The notes under the pieces were generated by a model that saw only the letters and a program-made list of their open reading frames with translations, searched no databases and had not been told where the DNA came from. This document shows, in pieces, positions 27,832 through 36,285 of a stretch of DNA of 38,603 nt (the stretch's first letter is position 1; each line of letters begins with the position of its first letter). This DNA comes from Streptococcus sp. HMSC072G04 (GTDB lineage: Bacteria; Bacillota; Bacilli; Lactobacillales; Streptococcaceae): positions 9,639 to 48,241 of the forward strand of contig NZ_KV812044.1 of assembly GCF_001813295.1 (NCBI RefSeq), in the 5' to 3' direction. The position numbers were made by a program, and so were the translations under genes.

Positions 27832-29052
27832 ATGAAATACGCAAATTTGTTGGACCGTTTTATTACCTATGTAAAGGTTAACACACGTTCAGACGAGAAT
27901 TCTACAACCACTCCAAGTACCCAATCACAAGTTGATTTTGCAACAAACGTTTTGATCCCTGAGATGAAACGCGTGGGTCTTCAAAACGTCTACTATTTAC
28001 CAAACGGCTATGCCATTGGAACACTTCCAGCCAATGATCCAAGCTTTACACGCAAGATTGGATTTATCTCTCACATGGATACCGCTGACTTCAATGCCGA
28101 AAATGTCAATCCACAAATCGTTGAGAATTATGATGGGGGTGTCATTGCCCTTGGTGAGTCTGGTTTCACACTCGATCCAGCCGATTTTGCTCATTTGAAC
28201 AACTACAAGGGACAAACCTTGATCACAACTGACGGTACTACTCTTCTGGGTGCAGACGATAAGTCAGGTATCGCTGAAATCATGACAGCTATTGAATACC
28301 TGACAGCTCATCCTGAAATCAAACACGGAGAAATCCGTGTTGGCTTTGGTCCAGATGAAGAAATCGGAGTCGGCGCAGATCAATTTGATGCAGAGGATTT
28401 CGATGTAGATTTTGCCTATACTGTCGATGGTGGTCCTCTTGGAGAGCTTCAATACGAAACCTTCTCAGCAGCTGGAGCTGAAATTACCTTCAAAGGACGC
28501 AATGTCCACCCAGGTACAGCCAAAGGTCAAATGATCAACGCTCTTCAATTGGCCATTGATTTCCATAACAAACTCCCTGAAGGAGCACGTCCAGAATTAA
28601 CCGAAGGTTATGAAGGCTTCTACCACTTGATGAACATCGATGGAACTGTCGAGGAAGCAAGTGCCAGCTACATCATTCGGGACTTTGAAACTGAAAGTTT
28701 TGAAAAACGCAAAGACCTCATGAAATCTATTGCCGATCAGATGAATGCGGAGCTCGGCAGCGAACGCGTTCTCCTCACCCTCAAAGACCAGTACTATAAC
28801 ATGAAGCAAGTGATTGAAAAAGATATGACACCAATTACCCTTGCTAAGGAAGTCATGGAAGATCTTGGAATCACTCCAATCATTGAACCAATCCGCGGTG
28901 GTACAGATGGATCTAAAATTTCCTTTATGGGGATTCCAACACCAAATATCTTTGCCGGTGGCGAAAACATGCATGGTCGCTTTGAATACGTTAGCCTCCA
29001 AACCATGGAACGCGCAGTTGATACCATTATCGGTATTGTGACCAAAAAATAA
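27832..29052 (+). CDS. pepT: Peptidase T (tripeptide aminopeptidase)
   Basis: M20-family zinc aminopeptidase that removes the N-terminal residue from tripeptides, feeding amino acids from imported peptides. The 406-residue protein has the metal site H81 and D83 in SHMDTAD, the bridging D142 in GADDKSG, and the catalytic E176 with E177 in FGPDEEIG; the dimerisation lid follows. The [12 protein letters not shown] segment and the histidine of NMHGRFEY complete the family pattern. The start at 27832 is preceded by GGAG at 7 nt; an in-frame ATG at 27826 overlaps that site. A bidirectional terminator follows. Confidence 0.96.
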   Translation: MKYANLLDRFITYVKVNTRSDENSTTTPSTQSQVDFATNVLIPEMKRVGLQNVYYLPNGYAIGTLPANDPSFTRKIGFISHMDTADFNAENVNPQIVENYDGGVIALGESGFTLDPADFAHLNNYKGQTLITTDGTTLLGADDKSGIAEIMTAIEYLTAHPEIKHGEIRVGFGPDEEIGVGADQFDAEDFDVDFAYTVDGGPLGELQYETFSAAGAEITFKGRNVHPGTAKGQMINALQLAIDFHNKLPEGARPELTEGYEGFYHLMNIDGTVEEASASYIIRDFETESFEKRKDLMKSIADQMNAELGSERVLLTLKDQYYNMKQVIEKDMTPITLAKEVMEDLGITPIIEPIRGGTDGSKISFMGIPTPNIFAGGENMHGRFEYVSLQTMERAVDTIIGIVTKK

Positions 29053-29060
29053 GAAACAAA

Positions 29061-29091
29061 AAAGGATTCGGATAGATTGTCCGAATCCTTT
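29061..29091. terminator. Bidirectional terminator between pepT and the carB-like gene
   Basis: Perfect 12-bp stem (29061-29072 with 29080-29091), 7-nt loop, with A/T-runs on both sides. It ends pepT on the plus strand and the convergent carB-like gene on the minus strand, whose stop codon lies in the stem. Confidence 0.9.
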
Positions 29092-30829
29092 ATTGTATGC
29101 TTGAAAGCTTGACAATATCTTTGACCTGATCAATGGTCTGAATCAGGTGAAGGCTTGTCTCATTGATAGGAAGATAATAGACTTTATCTGCCAAAGATTC
29201 TGTAAAAGGACGATTTGTGAGTAAGATCACCTGTTGTCCTTTTTCTTTCAGCTCTTTCGCCTGCTTTCGCACCTTTTGGTAAAAACGCTCATCGCGGATT
29301 TCTAGATCATCCACCAAGACACAAGTAACCTCCAAAGCCAATGATTCATTGATTCCGTTTTGGGTCAGATAATAGGATGCGCCCGCTTTGACCTCATATA
29401 AGCCAGCTGATGGCTCAACCGGAAGAAAGGCTGGGCTTGTTGCAACTTCTGCTGCTTTTTCCATTGCTACAAGGTTGGCTAGGACCTGCAAATAGACAGG
29501 TGCTAATTTACTCAAATCCAAGAGTTCCTCAAACTCAAAACCACGTTTCAAAGCTTCTAAGATATAGAAGAGCCGGTGGGGCATATGACGAGCAATTTTC
29601 TGGATTAATTCATCATCGCTCATTTCCTCAGGAAGGATGGTCAGCAAGTTCTTATCTTTAATGGTTTCTAGGGCTTGTTGATAAGCTTCATCGATTCTCT
29701 TCCCAAACCCATAAACCGCCCCATAAGAGTGAATTTGGGTATTGAGACGGGCATTTTTAGCAGCATCCGAAAAAATCGGAATCTTAAAGAAGATATAGTC
29801 CAAACTCGGTTCATAGACAGCCTTTAGATCCTTTAATAAAGGGTGAGGTAAATGCTCGAGAGAGCGCCCTAATTGTAGCTGAACTCCTTGCTCAAACAAG
29901 GAATAGCCCGAGCCCATAGAGGCCATCGAGATACTATCTGATGCAAATGGATTAACCTCTAAGATATAAAAAGCATAGCTCGTCGGATCCAATGCAAACT
30001 TGATGGAAATAGCTCCTGTCAGTTTCAAATAGCGACTGATGTGGATTGCTGCTTCTCGAAGATTTTGGAACTCCCGGTCAGTCAGGGTGACTGCTGGCAT
30101 AAATTGGTAAGAGTCACTAGAGTGGATCCCAACAGGATCAATGCTTTCAATAGAGGCAGCCAGGTAGTGATTGTCTTCACGATCCCGCATGACTACAAAA
30201 TCCAGTTCCTTAAAGCCATAAGTAGAAAATTCTAGCAAACACTGCTGACTTGGAGAGACTGAAAGTCCTGTTTCCACTGCTACGCACAGGTCATCTAGAT
30301 TATGAGCAATCTTTCGTCCCTGCCCTTGCTTACTCGCTACTGGCCAGATCATAATGGGAAATTGAATGCCTTCCGAAAACTCGATAGCTTCTCGAACAGA
30401 GCCGACCAGCGCTGAAGCGGGTACCTGATAGCCCAGCTCTTGAAAGAGGCGTCGTTGGTCCGCCTGCTGATAAAAGGTCCGGTAGCGTTGAAGACTCGGA
30501 CCGACAATCATGATCGATGCTTCTTTGAAAAATCCAGTTTCTTCAAATCGGAACAAGAGATTTAAAATCTGTTTATCCGCAAAAGCTAGGAGCAAGCGGG
30601 ATTCTGTATAAGAAAGAAGAGTCATCCTAAGAGCATCCAGTTTGAGCTTACTGACTACAACCTGTTCTCCAGCTTCTTGTGTGATAGCATTTTCTTCTCC
30701 CAGATAAAGGACAAGAGCATTCCCATTCTTTGCATTCAGTTTTTGGGCTTCATTTACCGCAGCCAAGAGGCTAATATCCTGATAAGAATCTCCACATAGG
30801 AGAAGCAATTTCTGGTTTTGTTTCATCAT
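29090..30829 (-). CDS. carB: Half-length, degenerate CarB-like protein
   Basis: A 579-residue protein matching only the first half of the carbamoyl-phosphate synthetase large subunit (about 1060 residues normally). The N-terminal ATP-grasp domain is recognisable (SPSQQCLLE, VMRDREDN, ESIDPVGIHSSDS, LTDREFQNLR, EVNP, PSLDYIFFKIP). The middle domain is partly kept. The last 80 residues match the start of the second synthetase domain (VILLTNRPFTESLADKVYYLP) and then stop. Missing are the second ATP-grasp and the allosteric domain. Key sites are changed: the Arg expected before the glycine-rich loop is W162, the loop LGGTGGG reads SKQGQG, the first-domain GSGP is CGDS, and the Arg after EVNP is F295. 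Intact frame with no stop; overlaps carA by 4 nt. It cannot make carbamoyl phosphate in the normal way. Confidence 0.75.
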   Translation of the reverse strand: MMKQNQKLLLLCGDSYQDISLLAAVNEAQKLNAKNGNALVLYLGEENAITQEAGEQVVVSKLKLDALRMTLLSYTESRLLLAFADKQILNLLFRFEETGFFKEASIMIVGPSLQRYRTFYQQADQRRLFQELGYQVPASALVGSVREAIEFSEGIQFPIMIWPVASKQGQGRKIAHNLDDLCVAVETGLSVSPSQQCLLEFSTYGFKELDFVVMRDREDNHYLAASIESIDPVGIHSSDSYQFMPAVTLTDREFQNLREAAIHISRYLKLTGAISIKFALDPTSYAFYILEVNPFASDSISMASMGSGYSLFEQGVQLQLGRSLEHLPHPLLKDLKAVYEPSLDYIFFKIPIFSDAAKNARLNTQIHSYGAVYGFGKRIDEAYQQALETIKDKNLLTILPEEMSDDELIQKIARHMPHRLFYILEALKRGFEFEELLDLSKLAPVYLQVLANLVAMEKAAEVATSPAFLPVEPSAGLYEVKAGASYYLTQNGINESLALEVTCVLVDDLEIRDERFYQKVRKQAKELKEKGQQVILLTNRPFTESLADKVYYLPINETSLHLIQTIDQVKDIVKLSSIQ

Positions 30830-31917
30830 TCCTTCTCCCTTCTACTTTCGTGAATTTTGGCATCAATCAATTCTAAAAATTCATCGTAAAAATAGAGATT
30901 TTCCCTTGGCCCTGGACTCGCATCCACTTGGAATTGAACCCCTAAAATCGGTTGGTAACGATGACGAAAAGCTTCAATACTATGGTCATTGACGTTTTCA
31001 TGCGTAACCAACAAATCATGGGGCAGGCTATCGCGTGCGATACTATACAAGTGATTTTGACTCGTTATCTCGATTTTTCCTGTCGCAATTTCACGCACGG
31101 GAATATTTAAACCGAAATGCCCTACTTCCATGGGAGCTAGCTCAGCTCCGTATGCTTGAGCCAACAACTGAGCTCCCAAGCCCATGCCCCAGATCGGAAT
31201 CTGACCATTGAGCTTTTTGATCAAGCGACAGAGTTTTTTCACCTGATGGGGATCGCCAGGCCCACTGGATAAAATAACGCCATCGGGCTGCTGTTCCATC
31301 AGTTCATCATAGGAGATATCATAGGGATAGACCGTGACATTACAGTCCCTTTGACTCAGCTGGCGCAAGACAGAGTGCTTGACCCCTAGATCAATCAAGG
31401 CAATACTCTTACCAAAACCTGGTACAGCATAGGCTGTTTTTGTCGAGACTTGACGCACTTGGTCTTTGGGAAGGACTGTCGCTCGCAACTGATCCAGGAT
31501 ATGCTCGATCGAATCCCCCTTGTTAATGACAGTCGCCTTCATCCGTCCAAACTTGCGGACAATTTTTGCTACCTGCCTCGTATCAATTCCTACAATACCA
31601 GGGATTTTTTTTCGCTTCAAGAATTCATCCAAGGTCATCTGCTGTCGCCAATTGCTCGGCATCTCCACCAAATGCTGAACAACTACTGCCAAACATGTCG
31701 GCGTAATCGATTCAGAATCATCTCGATTGATCCCTGTTGCGCCAATAACTGGAAAGGTAAAGGAGAGGATCTGGCCACTAAAAGCCTGATCCGTGATCAA
31801 TTCTTGATAGCCTGTCATGGCTGTGGTAAAGACCAACTCACCAGTCACATATAGGTCTGCACCAAAGGCTTCTCCTTCAAATACAGTTCCATCCTCTAGG
31901 ACCAATAATCGTTTCAT
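30826..31917 (-). CDS. carA: CarA-like protein lacking the glutaminase catalytic residues
   Basis: Clear homologue of the carbamoyl-phosphate synthetase small subunit, which normally splits glutamine to feed ammonia to CarB. The 363-residue length is normal. The N-terminal domain is well kept (LVLEDGTVFEGEAFGA, TTAMTGYQE, DQAFSGQILSFTFP, IPGIVGIDTR). In the C-terminal class I glutaminase domain the nucleophile elbow G-I-C-x-G-H-Q reads GMGLGAQ (244-250), so Cys is Gly246 and His is Ala249. The His-Pro-Glu/Asp triad segment reads QVD (330-332). Other oxyanion and substrate positions, such as GHRGFNHA, are also altered (GHFGLNIP). The start at 31917 follows GGGAGGGG. It is therefore probably glutaminase-dead. 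Confidence 0.85.
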   Translation of the reverse strand: MKRLLVLEDGTVFEGEAFGADLYVTGELVFTTAMTGYQELITDQAFSGQILSFTFPVIGATGINRDDSESITPTCLAVVVQHLVEMPSNWRQQMTLDEFLKRKKIPGIVGIDTRQVAKIVRKFGRMKATVINKGDSIEHILDQLRATVLPKDQVRQVSTKTAYAVPGFGKSIALIDLGVKHSVLRQLSQRDCNVTVYPYDISYDELMEQQPDGVILSSGPGDPHQVKKLCRLIKKLNGQIPIWGMGLGAQLLAQAYGAELAPMEVGHFGLNIPVREIATGKIEITSQNHLYSIARDSLPHDLLVTHENVNDHSIEAFRHRYQPILGVQFQVDASPGPRENLYFYDEFLELIDAKIHESRREKE

Positions 31918-31970
31918 CGAACCCCTCCCTTCTTTTATTCTAATCCAATTTTATCATAGTTCCTCAAAAA

Positions 31971-32021
31971 AAGGAAAGTCAGATTCCATGTAGTTCTCTA
32001 CTCTGTCCTCTTTCTTTCCTT
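31971..32021 (-). terminator. Terminator-like hairpin between pyrB and carA
   Basis: On the minus strand AAGGAAAG (32014-32021) pairs with CTTTCCTT (31971-31978), with an inner CAGA/TCTG and GTAG/CTAC stack, followed by a run of T. It would stop transcription coming from pyrB before the carA-like gene; no good promoter follows it. Confidence 0.6.
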
Positions 32022-32041
32022 TCAATGAATTGTCAGTTATC

Positions 32042-32965
32042 TTATTTTGCTCCGCGACCTTTAAGGACGGCTTCAATGATGGCCATACGGACAAAGACAC
32101 CATTTGTCATTTGTTCTACGATGCGTGATTTAGGAGCTTCTACCAAGTGGTCCGCAATTTCAACGTCACGGTTGACTGGTGCTGGGTGCATCAAGATCGC
32201 AGTATCTTTCATACGGTCATAACGTTCTTGTGTCAAACCATGAAGACGGTGGTAGTTTTCTTTAGAGAAGAGTGATTCGTAATCATGACGTTCGTGTTGT
32301 ACACGCAAGAACATCATCACATCCACTTCTTCAATGACTTCATCGATAGTGACGAAGGTTCCATAGTCTTCAAATTCCGCACTTCTCCATTCGTCTGGAC
32401 CTGCAAAGTAAAGAGTTGCTCCCAAACGTTTCAAGATTTGCATATTTGATTTTGCCACACGTGAGTGATCCAAGTCCCCAGCGATACAAACTTTCAAGCC
32501 ATCAAAGTGACCGAATTCTTGGTAAATAGTCATCAAATCAAGCAAGCTTTGGCTTGGGTGTTGACCTGAACCGTCTCCACCATTGACGATAGAGGCTGTG
32601 ATCGTTGGGCTTTCAACCAATTCTTTGTAGTAGTCCACTTCAGGGTGACGGATGACGCAGACATCTACTCCAAGAGCTGACATGGTCAAGATGGTATCGT
32701 AAAGTGTTTCCCCTTTGTTCACAGAGCTTGTCTTCACATCAAAGTCAAGGAGATCACATCCCAATTTCAACTCTGCCACTTCAAAGGCTTTGTGGGTACG
32801 AGTTGAAGGTTCAAAGAAAAGGTTTGAGATGATGTGTTGGTCTTCGTAGGCTGCTTTTGCTCCGTTTTTGAACTCAATCCCACGTTTGATCAATGCCATT
32901 ACTTCTTCATTAGTAAGAGTTTCCATTGATACAAGGTTTTTAAGAGCGATTTGATTTTCAGACAT
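32042..32965 (-). CDS. pyrB: Aspartate carbamoyltransferase catalytic subunit
   Basis: Joins carbamoyl phosphate and aspartate, the second step of UMP synthesis. The 307-residue protein carries intact carbamoyl-phosphate and aspartate sites: [43 protein letters not shown] and [11 protein letters not shown]. The start at 32965 ([11 protein letters not shown]) follows AAGGAGAATC; an in-frame start at 33034 would overlap pyrR. It lies 46 nt after pyrR. Because its substrate-supplying CarAB neighbours look inactive, carbamoyl phosphate must come from elsewhere if the enzyme is used. Confidence 0.96.
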   Translation of the reverse strand: MSENQIALKNLVSMETLTNEEVMALIKRGIEFKNGAKAAYEDQHIISNLFFEPSTRTHKAFEVAELKLGCDLLDFDVKTSSVNKGETLYDTILTMSALGVDVCVIRHPEVDYYKELVESPTITASIVNGGDGSGQHPSQSLLDLMTIYQEFGHFDGLKVCIAGDLDHSRVAKSNMQILKRLGATLYFAGPDEWRSAEFEDYGTFVTIDEVIEEVDVMMFLRVQHERHDYESLFSKENYHRLHGLTQERYDRMKDTAILMHPAPVNRDVEIADHLVEAPKSRIVEQMTNGVFVRMAIIEAVLKGRGAK

Positions 32966-33011
32966 GTTGATTCTCCTTTTAAAATGTGGATGCAAATAAT
33001 TTACAATTTGT

Positions 33012-33530
33012 TTAAGCTTCTTTGATGAGGACACGGTCTTGACCGTCTAGCTCCACCATCTCGACAATGATTTCCTCTGACTTACTTGTCGGGATATTTT
33101 TCCCAACAAAGTCCGGACGAATCGGCAACTCCCGATGCCCACGGTCGACTAGAACCGCAAGACTCACTCGAGCAGGACGACCGTGACTGACCAGATTGTC
33201 AATGGCAGCGCGTATCGTGCGACCTGTATAGAGGACATCATCGATCAAAATGACTTCTCTATGAGCGATATCAACTGGTAAGACCGTTGTATCCTCAGTC
33301 GCCTTCATGTCATCTCGGAAAGGCTTGGTATCTAGTTCTGCAACAGGGACATCGATTTGTTCCAGCTGAGAGAGGCGTTCTTGGATCCGGCGAGCGATGT
33401 AAACACCACGCGTCTTGATCCCCACCAGCACAATCTGGCTTAAATCTTTGTTTCGTTCAATGATTTCGTAGGTGATCCGGGTAATGGCCCGTTTCATCGT
33501 CAAATCATCAACGACTTCTTTGGTTTTCAT
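33012..33530 (-). CDS. pyrR: PyrR, pyrimidine operon attenuation protein
   Basis: RNA-binding regulator with a phosphoribosyltransferase fold. UMP/UTP-bound PyrR binds the leader RNA and promotes termination; it may also have weak uracil phosphoribosyltransferase activity. The 172-residue protein has the PRPP motif [15 protein letters not shown] (93-107) and the N-terminal [12 protein letters not shown] and [13 protein letters not shown] segments. It is first in the transcript with its own target in the leader at 33557-33690, then pyrB. Confidence 0.96.
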   Translation of the reverse strand: MKTKEVVDDLTMKRAITRITYEIIERNKDLSQIVLVGIKTRGVYIARRIQERLSQLEQIDVPVAELDTKPFRDDMKATEDTTVLPVDIAHREVILIDDVLYTGRTIRAAIDNLVSHGRPARVSLAVLVDRGHRELPIRPDFVGKNIPTSKSEEIIVEMVELDGQDRVLIKEA

Positions 33531-33544
33531 TCAGTCCTCCTTAG

Positions 33545-33690
33545 TTGTAAAAGAAAAACCTCCTTTTTCAAGGAGGTTCAGCAAATGAATGGTCTAAGAG
33601 GATAGAGTCTCGCCCTATGGTCCTAGCCATCGTTTTTCACAGTCTCCTTGCCTGCCTCACGGGACAGGATTAAAGGATTTATTTAATTGA
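33545..33690 (-). promoter_or_regulatory. PyrR-dependent attenuator leader of the pyr operon
   Basis: The leader holds a PyrR-binding loop in minus-strand AATCCTGTCCCGTGAGGCAG (about 33651-33671), an antiterminator-forming region with AGACTGTG and GATGGC, and a terminator just before pyrR. The layout matches the known streptococcal and Bacillus pyr attenuators, in which UMP-bound PyrR frees the terminator. Confidence 0.85.
33557..33578 (-). terminator. Attenuator terminator hairpin upstream of pyrR
   Basis: Perfect 8-bp stem AACCTCCT/AGGAGGTT with a TGAAAA loop and a following T-run, 27 nt before the pyrR start codon. It is the switch part of the PyrR leader. Confidence 0.88.
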
Positions 33691-33694
33691 AATA

Positions 33695-33723
33695 ACTATA
33701 TCACAGTTTCAAACGACATGCAA
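33695..33723 (-). promoter_or_regulatory. pyr operon promoter
   Basis: TTGCAT (33718-33723), 17-nt spacer, TATAGT (33695-33700) on the minus strand with an extended -10 (TGATATAGT). Transcription would start right before the PyrR leader. Confidence 0.75.
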
Positions 33724-33792
33724 GAAAAAACTCAACATTTTTCAAAAAAATTTAAAAACAAGACTTTTCGTCCGAATAATGTTCGGTTTTTA

Positions 33793-34428
33793 CTAAGAAA
33801 CAGCCGATTTCCGCTTGATATTTTTAATCCCATAGAGTACATAGCCAGCTAAGAGGTAAGCGATAAAGATGATCACCACCCATTTGCCAACAAAAGCCCA
33901 GCCGTATTTATTAACATTGATAAAGAAATAGGCAAAGGGACTATCTTTTGCACCTGGAATCGGCCACTTCAATACCAACCCATTGAAAAGGGCAAAGAGC
34001 ATGTAAGCTAGGGGAATCAAGGTCCAAAGGAAGGGATCGAGTCTACGGTATTGCTTGGCTTTATCAATCACTAGGGTATCAAAGAAGAACATCAGAGGAA
34101 CGATGTAATGACAAAGGAAGTTTTCCAAACGATAAAACTTCTCTGGTGTCGCAAGAGGCGCCAACATAAAGTGGTAGATGACACAGGTGATCATAATAGA
34201 CATGGTAACTGCGCCTTTCATACGAAGGTAGCCCTGAGTCTGGGTCGAACGCCCTCGAACCATGCGCCAAACCATGTCTCCCATAAAAAACATGACCAAC
34301 ATGTTAGATAAAATGGTGTAATAGAGCATCATGCCAAAGCCACCATGCTTGGTCAGTTGCAGATAAACACCGAGTACACTTAAGATAAACAATAGAAAAC
34401 GATAGCTAAATAATAGTTTGAATTTCAT
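33793..34428 (-). CDS. Pr6Pr-family membrane protein
   Basis: A 211-residue integral membrane protein with about six hydrophobic helices, at roughly residues 8-24, 32-50, 72-95, 106-120, 132-152 and 180-202. FLCHYIVPLMFFFDTLV carries a conserved-looking His and Asp within a helix pair, and the overall layout fits the Pr6Pr / FAR-17a-like family of six-helix proteins. The function is not known. It lies alone between the BOX-like element (upstream) and the pyr promoter region (downstream). AGGAGAAT precedes the start. A short CCGAA/TTCGG hairpin near 33770-33785 is too weak to call as terminator. Confidence 0.72.
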   Translation of the reverse strand: MKFKLLFSYRFLLFILSVLGVYLQLTKHGGFGMMLYYTILSNMLVMFFMGDMVWRMVRGRSTQTQGYLRMKGAVTMSIMITCVIYHFMLAPLATPEKFYRLENFLCHYIVPLMFFFDTLVIDKAKQYRRLDPFLWTLIPLAYMLFALFNGLVLKWPIPGAKDSPFAYFFINVNKYGWAFVGKWVVIIFIAYLLAGYVLYGIKNIKRKSAVS

Positions 34429-34473
34429 AGTATTCTCCTGAAAGAAAAGGGGGTAGCCCCTTCAGTTTAATCA

Positions 34474-34611
34474 GGAACTTTCCTTAAGTGAGGACGGACG
34501 TCAGCGAACTTCTACGAAGTTCCATGACTTAGTTTTGAACCTAAAGTTTCAAAACTCCCGAGTACTTGAAACAATACTGTTTCAAGTACTTTTCTCACAG
34601 CGGAAAGTTCC
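34474..34611. repeat. BOX-like structured repeat, complete copy
   Basis: A 138-bp element between the PhnA-like and Pr6Pr genes, bounded by the inverted repeat ggaactttcc (34474-34483) and ggaaagttcc (34602-34611). Inside are a hairpin at 34563-34588 (GTACTTGAAAC with GTTTCAAGTAC), a second at about 34535-34557 (GTTTTGAA with TTCAAAAC-like arms) and a third at about 34510-34527 (GAACTTC/GAAGTTC). The three-part A/B/C layout resembles pneumococcal BOX elements, but the sequence differs from the BOX I remember. Confidence 0.7.
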
Positions 34612-34652
34612 ATTATAAACTTAAACAACTCTATTAATTTGTGTCCAGTTCT

Positions 34653-34988
34653 TTAGATTTTCTTCACAAATTCTGATTTGAGTTTCATTGCACCAAAGCC
34701 ATCAATCTTACAATCGATGTTGTGGTCTCCTTCAACGATACGGATATTTTTCACGCGCGTACCTTGTTTCAAATCTTTCGGTGCACCCTTCACTTTCAAA
34801 TCTTTGATCAAGGTCACCGTATCGCCATCAGCCAATTTGTTTCCGTTGGCGTCAATCGCTACGACCCCCTCTTCTTCTTCGACCTCAGCTGGGTTCCATT
34901 CATACGCACACTCTGGGCACACCAAGAGCGCTCCATCTTCATAGACGTATTCAGAGTTACATTTTGGACAGTTTGGTAAGTTATTCAT
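34653..34988 (-). CDS. phnA: PhnA-like zinc ribbon protein
   Basis: A 111-residue protein of the PhnA/YjdM family. The N-terminal zinc ribbon has two CxxC pairs, CPKC at 7-10 and CPEC at 24-27; an acidic linker and a small C-terminal SH3-like beta domain follow ([47 protein letters not shown]). Despite the name it is not needed for phosphonate use; the role is unknown. The start at 34988 is set by AAGGAGAT; an in-frame start at 35018 would begin at the -10 of its own promoter. It is probably monocistronic. Confidence 0.9.
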   Translation of the reverse strand: MNNLPNCPKCNSEYVYEDGALLVCPECAYEWNPAEVEEEEGVVAIDANGNKLADGDTVTLIKDLKVKGAPKDLKQGTRVKNIRIVEGDHNIDCKIDGFGAMKLKSEFVKKI

Positions 34989-35018
34989 TTTTATCTCCTT
35001 ATTCAAATTAACTTTCAT

Positions 35019-35047
35019 AGTATACCATGAAAGCGAAAATTTGACAA
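35019..35047 (-). promoter_or_regulatory. Promoter of the phnA-like gene
   Basis: TTGTCA (35042-35047), 17-nt spacer, TATACT (35019-35024) on the minus strand, 31 nt before the start codon. Confidence 0.8.
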
Positions 35048-35080
35048 ATCCTGCTCGACTGTAGCATTTTCAAGAAAAAA

Positions 35081-35098
35081 GGAGGCGACTTGGCCTCC
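35081..35098 (-). terminator. Terminator of the thioesterase-HAD pair
   Basis: GGAGGC/GCCTCC stem with a 6-nt loop and a T-run on the minus strand, 18 nt past the HAD stop. Confidence 0.88.
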
Positions 35099-35115
35099 CT
35101 ACATGGATGATATTT

Positions 35116-35868
35116 TCAATCTTCCTGCAATTCTTGAATATCTCGAATCACGCGCACGCCTGCTTGATTCTTCTCGCGCAGTTCAGCTTCAGAGTATGGG
35201 AAGGTATTGATCAAGATACTCTCCATCCCGATACTTTGGGCAACAGCGACATCCGTCGTAAAGTCATTCCCCACCATGACCGTTTTCTCAGGGTTCAACT
35301 GGTGTTCTTTCAACACTTCCAAGAGAAATTCTGGCTGAGGTTTGCGAATACCTGCATCAGATGACAAGTAAATGGCATGGAAAAGTTCTCTCAAACCAAC
35401 CAAATCAATCTCCGGATTAGTAAAATCTGCTTGGGCATTGGATAAGAGAAAGATCCGGCAACCTGCAGCTTTCATATCCTCTAAAACTTCTTTGGTATGT
35501 GGATAAAGCTCCAAGCGTTTGCGAGAAAGGACACGGAAAGTCCGCGCAATCAAACGTCCCCACTCTTTGAGGTGGGCAACACTATCCCCACTTGGATGAC
35601 CTTCTAAATACAATTGAACAAAAATGACCGTTAGATCAATCTCTGGGTAGGCAACTTGTTTTTCCTTAGCCAAGTCTTCTTCGGCTTGTTGCACCAACTC
35701 TCTATAACGCAGTCGCAAGCCTTCTCCTGTGTAGCTTGCCCCGTAGGATTGGTAGATCTGAGCCATGGTATCCCATAAAATGGGACTCGACTCATCGGTT
35801 TCGATGTCGACCAAGGTTCCATAAAAATCAAAAATATAGTTTTTAAATGCGTACTTGTGCAGATTCAT
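35116..35868 (-). CDS. HAD-family hydrolase
   Basis: A 250-residue HAD-IA phosphatase-like enzyme. Motif I FDFYGTLVDIE (Asp pair at about 14 and 16) has Tyr where many members have Asp-Gly; motif II is LLSNAQ, the motif III Lys is in RKPQPEF and motif IV is MVGNDFTTDV. The helical cap lies between residues 25 and 95. The start at 35868 overlaps the end of the thioesterase gene by 26 nt, so the two are co-transcribed. The substrate is unknown. Confidence 0.85.
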   Translation of the reverse strand: MNLHKYAFKNYIFDFYGTLVDIETDESSPILWDTMAQIYQSYGASYTGEGLRLRYRELVQQAEEDLAKEKQVAYPEIDLTVIFVQLYLEGHPSGDSVAHLKEWGRLIARTFRVLSRKRLELYPHTKEVLEDMKAAGCRIFLLSNAQADFTNPEIDLVGLRELFHAIYLSSDAGIRKPQPEFLLEVLKEHQLNPEKTVMVGNDFTTDVAVAQSIGMESILINTFPYSEAELREKNQAGVRVIRDIQELQED

Positions 35869-36247
35869 CTCTCACTCCCGTAACAAACATCGTAAAGGTT
35901 GCCTTGCAGACATTGGCCCCATCTTGATTGGTAATATCGACATCCACAACTCGAGTCGTCCGTCCACTGTGGACACATTCGCCATGGATCGTGAGGACAT
36001 CCCCAAGACGCCCTGCTTTCAAGTAATTAATCGAGGATTGCAAGGTCACCCCATCGACCCCTTGAGAAACCACGACCAACCCACTGACTTGGTCACACAG
36101 GGTAAAGAGATAGCCTCCGTGAGCATTTCCATAATAATTGAGCGATGATTCCACGACCTTGGTTGTCACTACTACATGGCCATCTCTCATCTTTTCGATT
36201 TCATAATTTTCAAATGCAGCAATTGCATCAAAGTGAAAATCTTTCAT
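35843..36247 (-). CDS. PaaI-type hotdog-fold thioesterase
   Basis: A 134-residue single hotdog domain that fits acyl-CoA thioesterases of the PaaI family. The core is NYYGNAHGGYLFTLCDQVSGLVV, with the HGG turn and the Asp of the long helix as the likely catalytic region, followed by SSINYLKAGRLGDVLTIHGE and GRTTRVVDVDI. It heads a pair with the HAD hydrolase. A ribosome site AAGGTGG and a good promoter precede it. The natural acyl substrate is unknown. Confidence 0.88.
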   Translation of the reverse strand: MKDFHFDAIAAFENYEIEKMRDGHVVVTTKVVESSLNYYGNAHGGYLFTLCDQVSGLVVVSQGVDGVTLQSSINYLKAGRLGDVLTIHGECVHSGRTTRVVDVDITNQDGANVCKATFTMFVTGVRDESAQVRI

Positions 36248-36285
36248 ATACTTGCCACCTTTTCTAGCATCTTTTCAACTCCTCT

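Noticed and set aside
28597..29133. 178-residue minus-strand frame opposite pepT
   Set aside because: It lies wholly on the complement of pepT and crosses its terminator; composition is that of a shadow frame.
32966..33034. Extended start of pyrB
   Set aside because: The added segment overlaps pyrR and lacks a ribosome site; AAGGAG fits the start at 32965.
33770..33792. Hairpin after the Pr6Pr-type gene as terminator
   Set aside because: The stem is only five base pairs and no T-run follows on the minus strand.
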